DNA of 60,055 nt from Ilumatobacteraceae bacterium (lineage in GTDB: Bacteria; Actinomycetota; Acidimicrobiia; Acidimicrobiales; Ilumatobacteraceae): positions 1-60,055 of the forward strand of contig JANQYF010000033.1 of NCBI GenBank assembly GCA_030729045.1, given 5' to 3'. This document shows positions 15,739 to 24,684 of this stretch, piece after piece; positions within the stretch are counted from its first letter, which is position 1, and each line of letters begins with the position of its first letter. A model generated the notes under the pieces. The model saw nothing but the letters and a program-made list of their open reading frames with translations, did not search any database and was not told the DNA's origin. The position numbers and the translations under genes are program-made.

Positions 15739-16869
15739 ATGAGCATTATTGATAAATCAAATGAAGAACTGATCGGCCGCGCCGAACTGAACGACATTGA
15801 GGCAATCCTTGCCATCACCAATACAGACGTGGATGAAGTTGAGCACATTGTTAAGAACAATGCAGACAGCATTTTCACTTGGGATTATTCGTTGGCACGT
15901 CCTCAGTTGCGCAAGTTGTACGAAAAGGCCAAAACAGGGCAGTGGAACGGCACAACTGACCTTGACTGGAGTATCGGTGTTGATATTGAAAAGACCATCA
16001 TCGAAGATTCCTTGATACTTGGTAGCGGCATGGAGCGTGACCGGTATGCCGATACCAAGATTGGTAAGTGGGGTGACAAGGAATGGCTTGAGTTTGGTAT
16101 CGAAGGTCGCCGTTGGCAGCTCAGCCAATTCCTTCATGGTGAACAAGGTGCATTGATTTGCACTTCGAAGATTGTTGAAACTGTGCCCTGGTACGACGCA
16201 AAGTTGTATGCAAGCACTCAGGTGGTTGACGAAGCGCGCCACGTTGAAGTGTTCGCGCGTTATCTCGACGAAAAACTAGAAGGCGGATATCAGGTCAATA
16301 CACACCTTCGCCTCTTGCTCGACGACATCATCAATGACAGCCGCTGGGACATGACATACCTCGGTATGCAGATCATGGTGGAAGGTTTGGCGCTTGCTGC
16401 GTTCGGCTTCCTACATGCCACAACGAACGAGCCGCTATTGAAGAAGTTGCTGCGCTACGTCATGAGTGACGAAGCGCGTCACGTTGCATTCGGTGTTCTT
16501 AGCCTGAAAGAGGTCTATGACGGCATGTCAGATGCTGAAATAAAAGACCGCCAGGAATTTGCCTACGAAGCAAGCGTTCGTATGCGTGACCGTTTCCTAC
16601 AGCAAGAAGTGTGGGATCGCCTCGGTGTCAGCACCAAAGAACTTGCTCCCATCATGCTGCAAGACCCTGAGCGTCAACTGTTTCAGCAGATGCTGTTCGC
16701 AAAGATCGTGCCGAACTGCAAGAAGCTTGGCCTTCTTGACCGTAATGACAAGTGGTTGCGCCATAAGTTCGAAGAAATGGGTGTTATCCAGTTCGAGGAT
16801 TGGCAAGACACCACAGACGAAGTTGATGATTTCGAAATCGGTAAGGAACTTCGCCCAATCGGAGAATGA
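15739..16869 (+). CDS. ferritin-like diiron protein, probable oxygenase/oxidase of unknown substrate
   Basis: The 376-residue protein has a four-helix diiron signature: Glu135 (HGEQGAL), Glu165 with His168 (DEARHVEVF), Glu215 (MVEGLAL), and Glu245 with His248 (DEARHVAFG). This is the E...ExxH twice pattern of ribonucleotide-reductase R2-like and AurF-like proteins, so two irons are likely bound. It is too long for storage ferritin and lacks any large partner gene here. ATG 15739 follows AGAGAG. It is the second gene of a TetR-controlled operon. I cannot assign a substrate; possible roles are lipid or aromatic amine oxidation. Confidence 0.8.
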   Translation: MSIIDKSNEELIGRAELNDIEAILAITNTDVDEVEHIVKNNADSIFTWDYSLARPQLRKLYEKAKTGQWNGTTDLDWSIGVDIEKTIIEDSLILGSGMERDRYADTKIGKWGDKEWLEFGIEGRRWQLSQFLHGEQGALICTSKIVETVPWYDAKLYASTQVVDEARHVEVFARYLDEKLEGGYQVNTHLRLLLDDIINDSRWDMTYLGMQIMVEGLALAAFGFLHATTNEPLLKKLLRYVMSDEARHVAFGVLSLKEVYDGMSDAEIKDRQEFAYEASVRMRDRFLQQEVWDRLGVSTKELAPIMLQDPERQLFQQMLFAKIVPNCKKLGLLDRNDKWLRHKFEEMGVIQFEDWQDTTDEVDDFEIGKELRPIGE

Positions 16870-16910
16870 TTCGGGGCGGTGTCGCCGCCTCTCATCAGCC
16901 ATAATGGTGC

Positions 16911-17813
16911 ATGGCCATTTTCGGACAAGTTCTCACGGCGATGATTACGCCCTTCGACGCATCGGGTGCGCTCGACCTCAATGAGGCCGTCCGCCTGGCG
17001 AAATGGCTTCAAGACAACGGCAACGACGGTCTTGTCGTTTCCGGAACAACAGGCGAGTCCTCAACTCTGACCGATGCTGAGAAGTTGGCATTGTGGGAAG
17101 CAGTAATTAACGCAGTCACAATTCCTGTGATTGCTGGTTCTGGTTCTAACGACACCGCACATTCAGTTCATCTCACAAAAGAAGTTACAAAGATGGGTGC
17201 CGCCGGAATTTTGGCAGTTGGTCCCTATTACAACCGTCCACCGCAAAGTGGACTTGAAGGCCACATCACTGCAATGGCAAACGCAACCACGCTTCCGGTT
17301 GTTGTTTACGACATTCCTGTTCGCACTGGCCGAAAGATCTCGACTCAGACTCTTGCGAAGTTGGCAAACACAGTGCCAAACATCAAGGCACTCAAAGACG
17401 CTGCAGGTGCGCCGGCAGAAACTGCAAACCTCATGGCACAGGTACCAAAAGATTTCGAACTCTATTCAGGAGATGATGGCCTAACACTTGCGTTCCTCGC
17501 ATACGGCGGCAGTGGAGTCATTGGTGTTGCAACACATTGGAGTGCTCCAGAACATCAAGCCATGATTACGGCCTTCAAGAACGGTGATGTCGCATTGGCA
17601 CGCAAGTACAACGACATTCTGCTTGAGAGCTACGCATTCGAAACTGGTGATGACAATCCGAACCCAATTCCAAGCAAGGTCATGATGAATCATCTCGGAT
17701 TCAAAGTAGGCGACTGTCGCTTGCCTATGGGTCCACCACCTGTAGGTCTTGCTGATCGTGCTGCAACTGTGCATGCCAATTTGCAAAAAGCGCGCGAAGC
17801 GCTGAGCAAGTAA
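16911..17813 (+). CDS. dapA: 4-hydroxy-tetrahydrodipicolinate synthase
   Basis: Condenses pyruvate and aspartate semialdehyde, first dedicated step of lysine/diaminopimelate synthesis. The 300-residue TIM barrel has GTTGESSTL near the start, the catalytic Tyr133 in VVYDIPVRTG and Schiff-base Lys162 in IKALKDAAG. ATG 16911 follows CATAAT by 5 nt and lacks a Shine-Dalgarno, so it is probably leaderless. rnj starts 3 bp after the stop; dapA-rnj is a common actinobacterial pair. Confidence 0.95.
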   Translation: MAIFGQVLTAMITPFDASGALDLNEAVRLAKWLQDNGNDGLVVSGTTGESSTLTDAEKLALWEAVINAVTIPVIAGSGSNDTAHSVHLTKEVTKMGAAGILAVGPYYNRPPQSGLEGHITAMANATTLPVVVYDIPVRTGRKISTQTLAKLANTVPNIKALKDAAGAPAETANLMAQVPKDFELYSGDDGLTLAFLAYGGSGVIGVATHWSAPEHQAMITAFKNGDVALARKYNDILLESYAFETGDDNPNPIPSKVMMNHLGFKVGDCRLPMGPPPVGLADRAATVHANLQKAREALSK

Positions 17814-17816
17814 CTC

Positions 17817-19478
17817 ATGGCGCAACCAGTACGTATTTACTTCCTCGGCGGTCTCGGCGAAATCGGGCGCAACTGTATGGTGCTCGAACAAGACGACAAG
17901 TTGATGCTTATCGACTGTGGTCTGATGTTTCCCGATGCAGACATGCACGGAATCGACCTAGTTCTCCCAGACTTCACATTCCTACGTGAGAATGCGGACC
18001 GCATCGTTGGCTGTGTGGCAACGCACGGCCATGAAGATCATGTGGGTGGTCTGCAATTCCTGTTGCGGGAACTGTCTTTCCCTATTTACGGCTCGATGGT
18101 GACGTTGGGTCTTGCCCGTAATCGCATTGAAGAAGCTGGGTTACTGAAAAAGACAGACCTGATTACGGTGCGCGACGGTGAACGAATCAATATCGGCCCG
18201 TTCGATGTTGAGTTCTTGCCTGTCACTCACTCTGTTCCGCACGCTCATGCCGTCATTGTTCACACTCCTCAAGGCGTCATTGTGCATTCAGGTGACTTCA
18301 AACTTGACCTCACACCAGTTGATGACCGTAGAACAGACCTTGCTCGGCTCGGCGAGCTGTCAAAGACAGTCGGCATTCGCTTATTGATGTGTGACTCCAC
18401 AAACGCTGAAGAACATGGTCATGCACCAAGTGAGAAGAGCGTTGGTGCTGTTTTGCATCAGCTGTTTCACGAGCATCGTGATAGGCGAATCATTACAGCA
18501 AGTTTCGCAAGCCATATTCACCGCGTGCAGCAGATTATTGAAGCTGCAATTGATAACGGTCGCAAAGTTTGTCTTATGGGCCGCTCAATGCAAAAGAACA
18601 TTGGGCTTGCGATTGATTTGAAACTCATCAACGTTCCAGCAAGTGTTTTTGTTGATGTTGAAAAAGTTGATGACTTTGCACCAGAAGATATCTGCATTAT
18701 CTCTACCGGTTCTCAAGGTGAACCAATGGCCGCATTGTCATTGTTGTCGCGCGGAGAAAGTCGCTGGTTCAAAGTTGGCGATCGCGACACAATCATTCTG
18801 TCTAGTCATGCAATCCCAGGCAATGAAGGCAATGTGAATCGCGTCATTGATGGTCTTGTTCGCGCCGGTGCAAAAGTTGTTCACTCGGGTATCGCCGACG
18901 TGCATGCAACAGGCCACGCCCAAGCGGACGAACTAAAGACGTACCACTCAATCTTGCAACCAGAGTGGTTTGTGCCAGTTCACGGCGAGTATCGCCACAT
19001 GCGCGCACACGCTGAGTTGGCTGTTGTCATGGGTGCTGCACCTGATCATGTTCTGCAAGCAACTGATGGTGACGTGTTGGAACTATCTGATGACGGACTT
19101 GCATTCCACAGCACAGTGCCGGCGAGTTACTTGTTTGTCGATGGAATTGTCGGTGATGTTGGCCACGGTGTATTGCGTGACCGCAAGGTTCTAGCTGAAG
19201 AAGGCGTAGTTGTAATTGTTGCGACTGTTGACAGTTCATCGCACAAAGTGATCAATGGGCCTGAAGTCATTACGCGTGGCTGGGTGTACGCACCAGAAGC
19301 CGATGCATTGCTAGACGAAGCAGAGGCACACATTGAAAAGGCCCTAGTAAAGGCTCTCGAGGATGGAATCACCGATATCGACGGACTTGAGCGAATAGTG
19401 CGAAAAGCCGCTGGAAAGTTTGTGAGCGACCGCACCAAACGACGGCCAATGATTGTGCCCGTCGTCATGACTACATAA
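17817..19478 (+). CDS. rnj: ribonuclease J
   Basis: Metallo-beta-lactamase/beta-CASP nuclease with 5'-3' exo and endonuclease activity, used in mRNA turnover and rRNA maturation. The 553-residue protein has the two-zinc motif THGHEDHVGG (from about residue 69), the following VTHSVPHAH and VHSGDFKLD motifs, the beta-CASP SFASHIHRVQQ block, STGSQGEPMAAL, and the C-terminal VHGEYRH motif. It lacks a long C-terminal extension. It is co-transcribed with dapA. Leaderless transcripts, which seem common here, would affect substrates of this 5'-dependent enzyme. Confidence 0.95.
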   Translation: MAQPVRIYFLGGLGEIGRNCMVLEQDDKLMLIDCGLMFPDADMHGIDLVLPDFTFLRENADRIVGCVATHGHEDHVGGLQFLLRELSFPIYGSMVTLGLARNRIEEAGLLKKTDLITVRDGERINIGPFDVEFLPVTHSVPHAHAVIVHTPQGVIVHSGDFKLDLTPVDDRRTDLARLGELSKTVGIRLLMCDSTNAEEHGHAPSEKSVGAVLHQLFHEHRDRRIITASFASHIHRVQQIIEAAIDNGRKVCLMGRSMQKNIGLAIDLKLINVPASVFVDVEKVDDFAPEDICIISTGSQGEPMAALSLLSRGESRWFKVGDRDTIILSSHAIPGNEGNVNRVIDGLVRAGAKVVHSGIADVHATGHAQADELKTYHSILQPEWFVPVHGEYRHMRAHAELAVVMGAAPDHVLQATDGDVLELSDDGLAFHSTVPASYLFVDGIVGDVGHGVLRDRKVLAEEGVVVIVATVDSSSHKVINGPEVITRGWVYAPEADALLDEAEAHIEKALVKALEDGITDIDGLERIVRKAAGKFVSDRTKRRPMIVPVVMTT

Positions 19479-19543
19479 ACAGCCCGTTTTCGTTGCCCAG
19501 CATTGGCCTATGGAGTATCCCGTAGGCAGGAACACCTCATTGG

Positions 19544-19549
19544 TACCCT
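19544..19549 (+). promoter_or_regulatory. ftsK -10 box, leaderless type
   Basis: TACCCT ends exactly 6 nt before the ftsK ATG (19556). There is no Shine-Dalgarno; the six bases are mostly T. Confidence 0.5.
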
Positions 19550-19555
19550 TTTTTC

Positions 19556-21946
19556 ATGTCTGCCAAGGGTTCTCGTCCATCGTCTCGGGGCACCAAGGCG
19601 CCCTCTGGCACCCGCGCTGGGGTCAAAACCCCTCCGAAGGGCAGTAAGCGCCCACCCGTAAAGCCAGATTCGGCCGCTCGCGAAGTAGTGCGCGGACGCG
19701 AAGTTGAGTTCTGGGGAGTCGGGTGCATCAGCCTCGGCATTGTCCTCGTGTTGTCGATGTATCTCCATATGGCGGGGCCGCTTGGTCGCGCCATCGATAC
19801 CACCTTTGGCTGGTTACTCGGGCTTGGTCGTTTTGCATTACCAATGGTTGTTACTGGCATCGGTGTTGCCATGGTGCGACGTCGCAGCATTCAGCATCGT
19901 CTGCGTCTCACGATGGGCTGGACCATCGTGGTGTTGGCAATTCTTGGTTTCCTGCATCTCGTAAACGGTGCAGACAAAATTGTTGCAAGTGTCGACGCTA
20001 TGTCGCAGGCTGGCGGATGGTTTGGCGCCATCATGGCTGAACCACTGCGCTCCACAATTAGTTGGGCCGGGGCATTAGTCGTTCTGTTTGCAATCGCTGT
20101 TGGCGGAATAATGTTGATCACCGACACAACCGTTCCTGAACTAATCACTGCTATCCGTACATGGGCTGCAAAACAATCTGGTTCCGCTGCCACCATGGCT
20201 CGCGGAGTCTCATCGCGCGACGGATCATCACAGCCGTACGACGAATTCAGTAACGATGATTCAGATTTTGCCCCGGCGCCTTCTGTGCGCGAGCGTCCAC
20301 AATCTATTTACGATGCTGATTCAGACCCAGATCTTGTTCCGAAAAAAGAGCGCGCGAAGCGCCGCCCGGAACCAGGCCGAATTGAACCAGTGACTCCTGA
20401 ATTCGTAGGCAAGCCAGGCACCAAACGTGCCGGAAGTTCGTCTGAAGAATCAGCAGTTGGTGCACCTGCAGTGCCAGGCGTTTGGGTATTGCCGTCAACA
20501 GACTTGCTCGGACTGACCGAAGTACAGGAAGTCAATAAGGCACGTGTTGCTGAACGAGGTCGTCTCTTAGAAGAATCTCTTGCATCGCACGGTGTTGAAA
20601 CTCGACTTGTCGGAATGACAGTTGGTCCAACAGTTACTCGCTTCGAACTTGAACTTGGTTCAGGTGTCAAAGTTGCAAAGGTCACCAGTTTGAACCGCGA
20701 CATTGCGTATTCAATGGCTGCAACTGATGTTCGTATCCTTGCGCCAATTCCAGGAAAATCTGCTGTTGGTGTTGAAGTGCCGAATGAAGTTCGTCAACTT
20801 GTTTCTCTCGGCGACCTCATTTCCTCGCCAGAAGCTCGTGCAGCAACGCACCCACTCGATGTAGCAGTGGGTAAAGACATTGCGGGTCGTGCAGTGTTCT
20901 TGAACCTTGCAGCAACACCCCACATGCTTATTGCTGGTGCAACTGGTGCTGGTAAATCAAGTGGTATCAACTCAATCTTGACGTCGTTGCTGATGCGCAG
21001 CACACCAGATGAAGTGCGCCTGATTCTTATTGACCCAAAGCAAGTGGAAATGGGCCAATACGCGCGCCTTCCACATTTGCTCACTGCTCCTGTTACGAAC
21101 CCGAAGAAGGCAGCTAATGCCTTGGGTTGGGCAGTGAAAGAAATGGAACGCCGATACGACCTTTTGGTTGAAGTCGGCTTCCGCGACATCGGTGGTTACA
21201 ACGCAGCGTTCGATAAGGGCGAAGTAAACGACAACACCGACGAGAACGCAAAGAAGTACGAACGCTTGCCATTCATTGTTGTAGTTGTTGACGAGTTGAA
21301 CGACCTCATGATGGTTGCAGCACGTGATGTTGAAGAATCAATTACTCGCATTGCTCAGAAGGCTCGTGCTGTTGGTATTCACCTCATCGTTGCCACACAA
21401 CGCCCGTCGGTCAACGTGATCACAGGCGTTATCAAGGCCAACATTCCTGCACGTATGGCGTTTGCAGTTAGCAGCCTCACAGACAGCCGAGTCATTCTTG
21501 ATCAGCCCGGTGCAGAGAAACTTGTGGGTAAGGGTGACATGTTGTTGATGCCCGGAAACACAAACGTGCCAAACCGTATTCAGGGTTCCTGGGTTGATGA
21601 AGACGAAGTACGCAAGATTGTTGCGCATTGGCGTCGCCAGTCTCCTGAAGTTGTGTACGTCTCTGGCATTGAAGGCGAAGAGTCTGGCGGCAGTGGTGCT
21701 GGCGGTCTCTTTGGTGGCGGTAGCGGCGGCGTAGATGATGAACTCATCAAGGCAGCTATTGAAATAGTTGTGCGCTCTGGGCTTGGTTCTACTTCATTGT
21801 TGCAGCGCAAACTGAAAGTGGGCTTTGCACGTGCTGGCCGACTGATGGACGAGCTCGAAGAGCGTGGCATAGTAGGGCCAAGCGAAGGTTCTAAAGCGCG
21901 CGCCGTCATGATGAGCGTTGAAGAACTCGAATCAATGGGGGAGTAA
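19556..21946 (+). CDS. ftsK: DNA translocase FtsK/SpoIIIE family
   Basis: Septum-located ATP-driven DNA pump that clears chromosome ends before division and activates XerCD. Length 796 residues. Layout: basic N-terminus (about 1-50); four or so membrane helices (about 55-200); acidic/Pro linker (about 220-310); RecA-like motor with Walker A GATGAGKSSG from about 461 and the Walker-B-like FIVVVVDELNDLMM; the QRPSVNVITGVIKANIPAR block; Gly-rich hinge; and a winged-helix gamma domain (about 735-790). ATG 19556 follows TACCCT by 6 nt. The SMP-30 gene begins 4 bp downstream. Confidence 0.95.
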   Translation: MSAKGSRPSSRGTKAPSGTRAGVKTPPKGSKRPPVKPDSAAREVVRGREVEFWGVGCISLGIVLVLSMYLHMAGPLGRAIDTTFGWLLGLGRFALPMVVTGIGVAMVRRRSIQHRLRLTMGWTIVVLAILGFLHLVNGADKIVASVDAMSQAGGWFGAIMAEPLRSTISWAGALVVLFAIAVGGIMLITDTTVPELITAIRTWAAKQSGSAATMARGVSSRDGSSQPYDEFSNDDSDFAPAPSVRERPQSIYDADSDPDLVPKKERAKRRPEPGRIEPVTPEFVGKPGTKRAGSSSEESAVGAPAVPGVWVLPSTDLLGLTEVQEVNKARVAERGRLLEESLASHGVETRLVGMTVGPTVTRFELELGSGVKVAKVTSLNRDIAYSMAATDVRILAPIPGKSAVGVEVPNEVRQLVSLGDLISSPEARAATHPLDVAVGKDIAGRAVFLNLAATPHMLIAGATGAGKSSGINSILTSLLMRSTPDEVRLILIDPKQVEMGQYARLPHLLTAPVTNPKKAANALGWAVKEMERRYDLLVEVGFRDIGGYNAAFDKGEVNDNTDENAKKYERLPFIVVVVDELNDLMMVAARDVEESITRIAQKARAVGIHLIVATQRPSVNVITGVIKANIPARMAFAVSSLTDSRVILDQPGAEKLVGKGDMLLMPGNTNVPNRIQGSWVDEDEVRKIVAHWRRQSPEVVYVSGIEGEESGGSGAGGLFGGGSGGVDDELIKAAIEIVVRSGLGSTSLLQRKLKVGFARAGRLMDELEERGIVGPSEGSKARAVMMSVEELESMGE

Positions 21947-21950
21947 CACA

Positions 21951-22862
21951 ATGGCCGACACGGCATTCACCGAAATCACTACTGGACTTCAATTTCCAGA
22001 AGGGCCGGTGGCGATGCCAGACGGCAGTGTCATACTCACCGAAATGTTTGCATCGCGTCTTACGCGAGTTGCGCCAGATGGCACCAAAACAACTGTTGCC
22101 GAAATCAACGGTGCACCAAATGGTTTAGCCGTTGGCCCTGATGGCGCTTTGTACTTGTGCAATAACGGCAACGCATTCACCGCACTTAATGCTGGTGGCT
22201 TGTTGTACCCAGGCCCGTTTGATGAATCAAAATATATCGGCGGACGAATTCAGCGAGTCGATATCGCAACCGGAACAGTGACAGATCTGTATACCCATTG
22301 CGGCGAAACTCAGTTGCGTGCACCAAACGACATCGTGTTTGACAAACAGGGTGGTTTTTATTTCACCGATCACGGAACTCGTACAGAACGAAGCGCAGAC
22401 CGCACAGGTATCTATTACGCAAAGCCAGATGGTTCATTCATCGAAGAAGTTGCTTTTCCTGTAGACGGTCCGAACGGCATCGGTTTATCACCCGATGAAA
22501 AAACTGTGTATTGGGCAGAGACCCACACAGGTCGCGTGTACCAACGCGCAATTACATCACCAGGAAAATTGGCTCCGCCAGATTCATCCACTGTGTTGTG
22601 CGGGTTGCCCGGATATCAGTTATTGGATTCACTCGCAGTTGATGGCGATGGCAATGTCTGTGTCGCAACCATTATCAATGGCGGTATCACTGTCATCTCG
22701 CCATCTGGCGAAGTACTGCAACACATCGCTGTTGACGACCGCATTACGACCAATATCTGCTTTGGTGGGCCCGATTATCAAACGGCGTACATCACGGCGT
22801 CGTCTACGGGCCGTCTGTTGGCTATGAAGTGGCCATACAAAGGACTCAAACTGAACTACTAG
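21951..22862 (+). CDS. SMP-30/gluconolactonase-family beta-propeller hydrolase
   Basis: Six-bladed propeller lactonase family, cytosolic, 303 residues. Visible metal-site motifs are Glu17 in LQFPEGPVA, the APNDIVFD block (Asn), and DSLAVDGDGN (Asp), matching the Glu/Asn/Asp site of the family. The PNGLAVGPDGALYL and GPNGIGLSPDEKTVYWAET repeats are propeller blades. ATG 21951 has a GGGGGAG Shine-Dalgarno lying in the end of ftsK. Exact substrate (sugar lactone or other ester) is unknown. Its place between ftsK and rimO is unusual for a metabolic gene. Confidence 0.88.
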   Translation: MADTAFTEITTGLQFPEGPVAMPDGSVILTEMFASRLTRVAPDGTKTTVAEINGAPNGLAVGPDGALYLCNNGNAFTALNAGGLLYPGPFDESKYIGGRIQRVDIATGTVTDLYTHCGETQLRAPNDIVFDKQGGFYFTDHGTRTERSADRTGIYYAKPDGSFIEEVAFPVDGPNGIGLSPDEKTVYWAETHTGRVYQRAITSPGKLAPPDSSTVLCGLPGYQLLDSLAVDGDGNVCVATIINGGITVISPSGEVLQHIAVDDRITTNICFGGPDYQTAYITASSTGRLLAMKWPYKGLKLNY

Positions 22863-22875
22863 TAGGCTCTGACGG

Positions 22876-24144
22876 ATGGTTCAGCGCTACTACATCGAGA
22901 CTTTGGGGTGCCCGAAGAACCAGGTCGACTCAGACAAAATTGCCGGCAAACTCATCGCCGACGGACTTGTTGCCACCGAAGATGCATCGAAGGCCGATGT
23001 AGTTGTTGTCAACACATGTGCATTCATCGAAGAGGCACGCAAAGAGAGCATCGACACGATGTTGTCGCTTGATGGCACCCGCAAACGTTCGTCACGACTC
23101 ATAGTCACTGGTTGCATGGCCGAGCGCTACGGTGACGAACTTGCCGAAGCATTGCCAGAAGCAGATCAGGTTGCAGGCTTCGGCGTTCCGCTACAACTCA
23201 CTCGCAAGCCAATTGCTGTAACAGGTGAAATACCGAAGTTCGATCTGCTGAACTTGCCCCGTCCGAAATCAACATCGCCGTGGGCATATGTGAAAATTGC
23301 TGAGGGCTGTGACCGCAGTTGCGGCTTCTGTGCCATCCCTAGTTTCCGTGGCCCGCAACGCAGTCGTGATGTTGCTTCAATCCTCACTGAAGTTGAACAA
23401 CTTGAAGTTCGTGAAGTGGTGCTGATTGCACAAGACCTCGCAAGCTATGGCAAAGACCGCCCCGATGAATTGGGTGCAGGCTCCATCGTGCAGTTAGTAC
23501 GTGACGTTGCAGCCATGGCCGACTGGGTCCGCCTGTTGTATCTCTATCCAAGCGACTTGTCTGATGAATTGATTGACGCAATTCTGGATACAGGTGTTCC
23601 GTATTTCGACCTATCGCTGCAACATGCAAGCAAAGAACATCTGCGCCGCATGAAGCGTTGGGGAGATGGCCCACGATTCCTTGAACGCATTGCCCGCATT
23701 CGCACCCTGTCTCCCGATGCCGCTTTCCGTAGCAACTTCATTGTTGGCTATCCGGGCGAAACCGAAGAAGACCACGACCAATTGTTGTCGTTCGTTCGTG
23801 ACGCCCAACTCGACTGGTGCGGATTCTTTGCCTTTAGTCCCGAAGACGGCACTCACGCACTCACTCTTCCGAACCGAGTGGAAGAAGGCCTCATGAATGA
23901 GCGCCTTGCTGAACTGCGCGAACTTCAAGACAACATCTCAGCAGAACGCCGCGACCTCTTGCTTGGCGAGACAATCGAAGTGCTGGTTGATGAACCAGGC
24001 ATTGCACGCTCATTCCGCGAAGCACCTGAAATTGACGGTGTAGTTCAAGTGCCTGAACATCTTGAAGTGGGTCGCTTTCACACAGTGGTCGTTGATCAAG
24101 TATTCGGCCCAGACCTCATCGCAGTAGAAGCACCAGGGAAATAA
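22876..24144 (+). CDS. rimO: ribosomal protein S12 methylthiotransferase
   Basis: Radical-SAM enzyme that methylthiolates an Asp of ribosomal protein S12. The 422-residue protein has the N-terminal UPF0004 domain with Cys in ETLGCPKNQVDSD, NTCAFIEEA and VTGCMAERYG (first 4Fe-4S cluster), the radical-SAM motif CDRSCGFC, and a C-terminal TRAM domain. CPKNQVDSD and IPSFRGPQRSR separate RimO from MiaB. TAGGCT (22863-22868) is 7 nt before the ATG, so an internal leaderless promoter is possible. pgsA begins 3 bp after the stop. Confidence 0.94.
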   Translation: MVQRYYIETLGCPKNQVDSDKIAGKLIADGLVATEDASKADVVVVNTCAFIEEARKESIDTMLSLDGTRKRSSRLIVTGCMAERYGDELAEALPEADQVAGFGVPLQLTRKPIAVTGEIPKFDLLNLPRPKSTSPWAYVKIAEGCDRSCGFCAIPSFRGPQRSRDVASILTEVEQLEVREVVLIAQDLASYGKDRPDELGAGSIVQLVRDVAAMADWVRLLYLYPSDLSDELIDAILDTGVPYFDLSLQHASKEHLRRMKRWGDGPRFLERIARIRTLSPDAAFRSNFIVGYPGETEEDHDQLLSFVRDAQLDWCGFFAFSPEDGTHALTLPNRVEEGLMNERLAELRELQDNISAERRDLLLGETIEVLVDEPGIARSFREAPEIDGVVQVPEHLEVGRFHTVVVDQVFGPDLIAVEAPGK

Positions 24145-24147
24145 CTA

Positions 24148-24684
24148 ATGGCATTCGACGAAACAGCAATTGTCACCTGGGCCAACATGGTCACGGTTGG
24201 TCGTGTTCTTGCATCACCATTTTTGTTCATGCTCATCCCTGATGACGGGCGTGGTTCCTATGTTGCTCTTTTCGTTTGGATTGTGCTGTGCAGCAGCGAT
24301 GGTTTCGATGGTTACTTGGCTCGCAAACATGGCATTACCCGTAGTGGCGCATTCCTTGATCCGCTAGCTGACAAAATCTTGGTTCTCGGCGCAATGTTCA
24401 CTCTTGTCAGTCGCGATGTGTTCTGGGTAGTTCCAGTTCTCATCATTGCGGCTCGTGAAATCGGCGTCAGTTTGTATCGAGTCTTTGTGGGTTCAAAGGG
24501 TGTCTCAATGCCTGCCAGTAAGACCGCAAAGGTAAAGACCGTGAGTCAACAATTGGCAGTTGGTTTCGCACTTGCCCCATTTGCAGTGGTTGACCAAACA
24601 TGGACATTTACTATTTTCATGTGGATCGCCGTCGCTCTCACGCTCCTCAGTGCAGCTCAATATGCGGTGAAAGCACTGCGTTAG
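24148..24684 (+). CDS. pgsA: CDP-diacylglycerol--glycerol-3-phosphate 3-phosphatidyltransferase
   Basis: Integral membrane enzyme of phosphatidylglycerol synthesis. The 178-residue sequence carries the CDP-alcohol phosphotransferase signature, from SDGFDGYLARKHG to SGAFLDPLADK (D-x2-DG-x2-AR-x8-G-x3-D-x3-D), about residues 51-77, and hydrophobic segments consistent with 4-6 membrane helices. The rimO-pgsA-...-cinA order matches many actinobacteria. The TAG stop shares its G with the next gene's GTG (TAGTG), suggesting translational coupling to the MFS gene. Confidence 0.9.
   Translation: MAFDETAIVTWANMVTVGRVLASPFLFMLIPDDGRGSYVALFVWIVLCSSDGFDGYLARKHGITRSGAFLDPLADKILVLGAMFTLVSRDVFWVVPVLIIAAREIGVSLYRVFVGSKGVSMPASKTAKVKTVSQQLAVGFALAPFAVVDQTWTFTIFMWIAVALTLLSAAQYAVKALR

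Noticed and set aside
16559-16984. 141-residue plus-strand frame at the end of the diiron gene
   Set aside because: Runs across two real genes out of frame.
24600-24683. Longer N-terminus for the MFS transporter
   Set aside because: Lies in the coding end of pgsA; TAGTG coupling at 24684 explains the start better.
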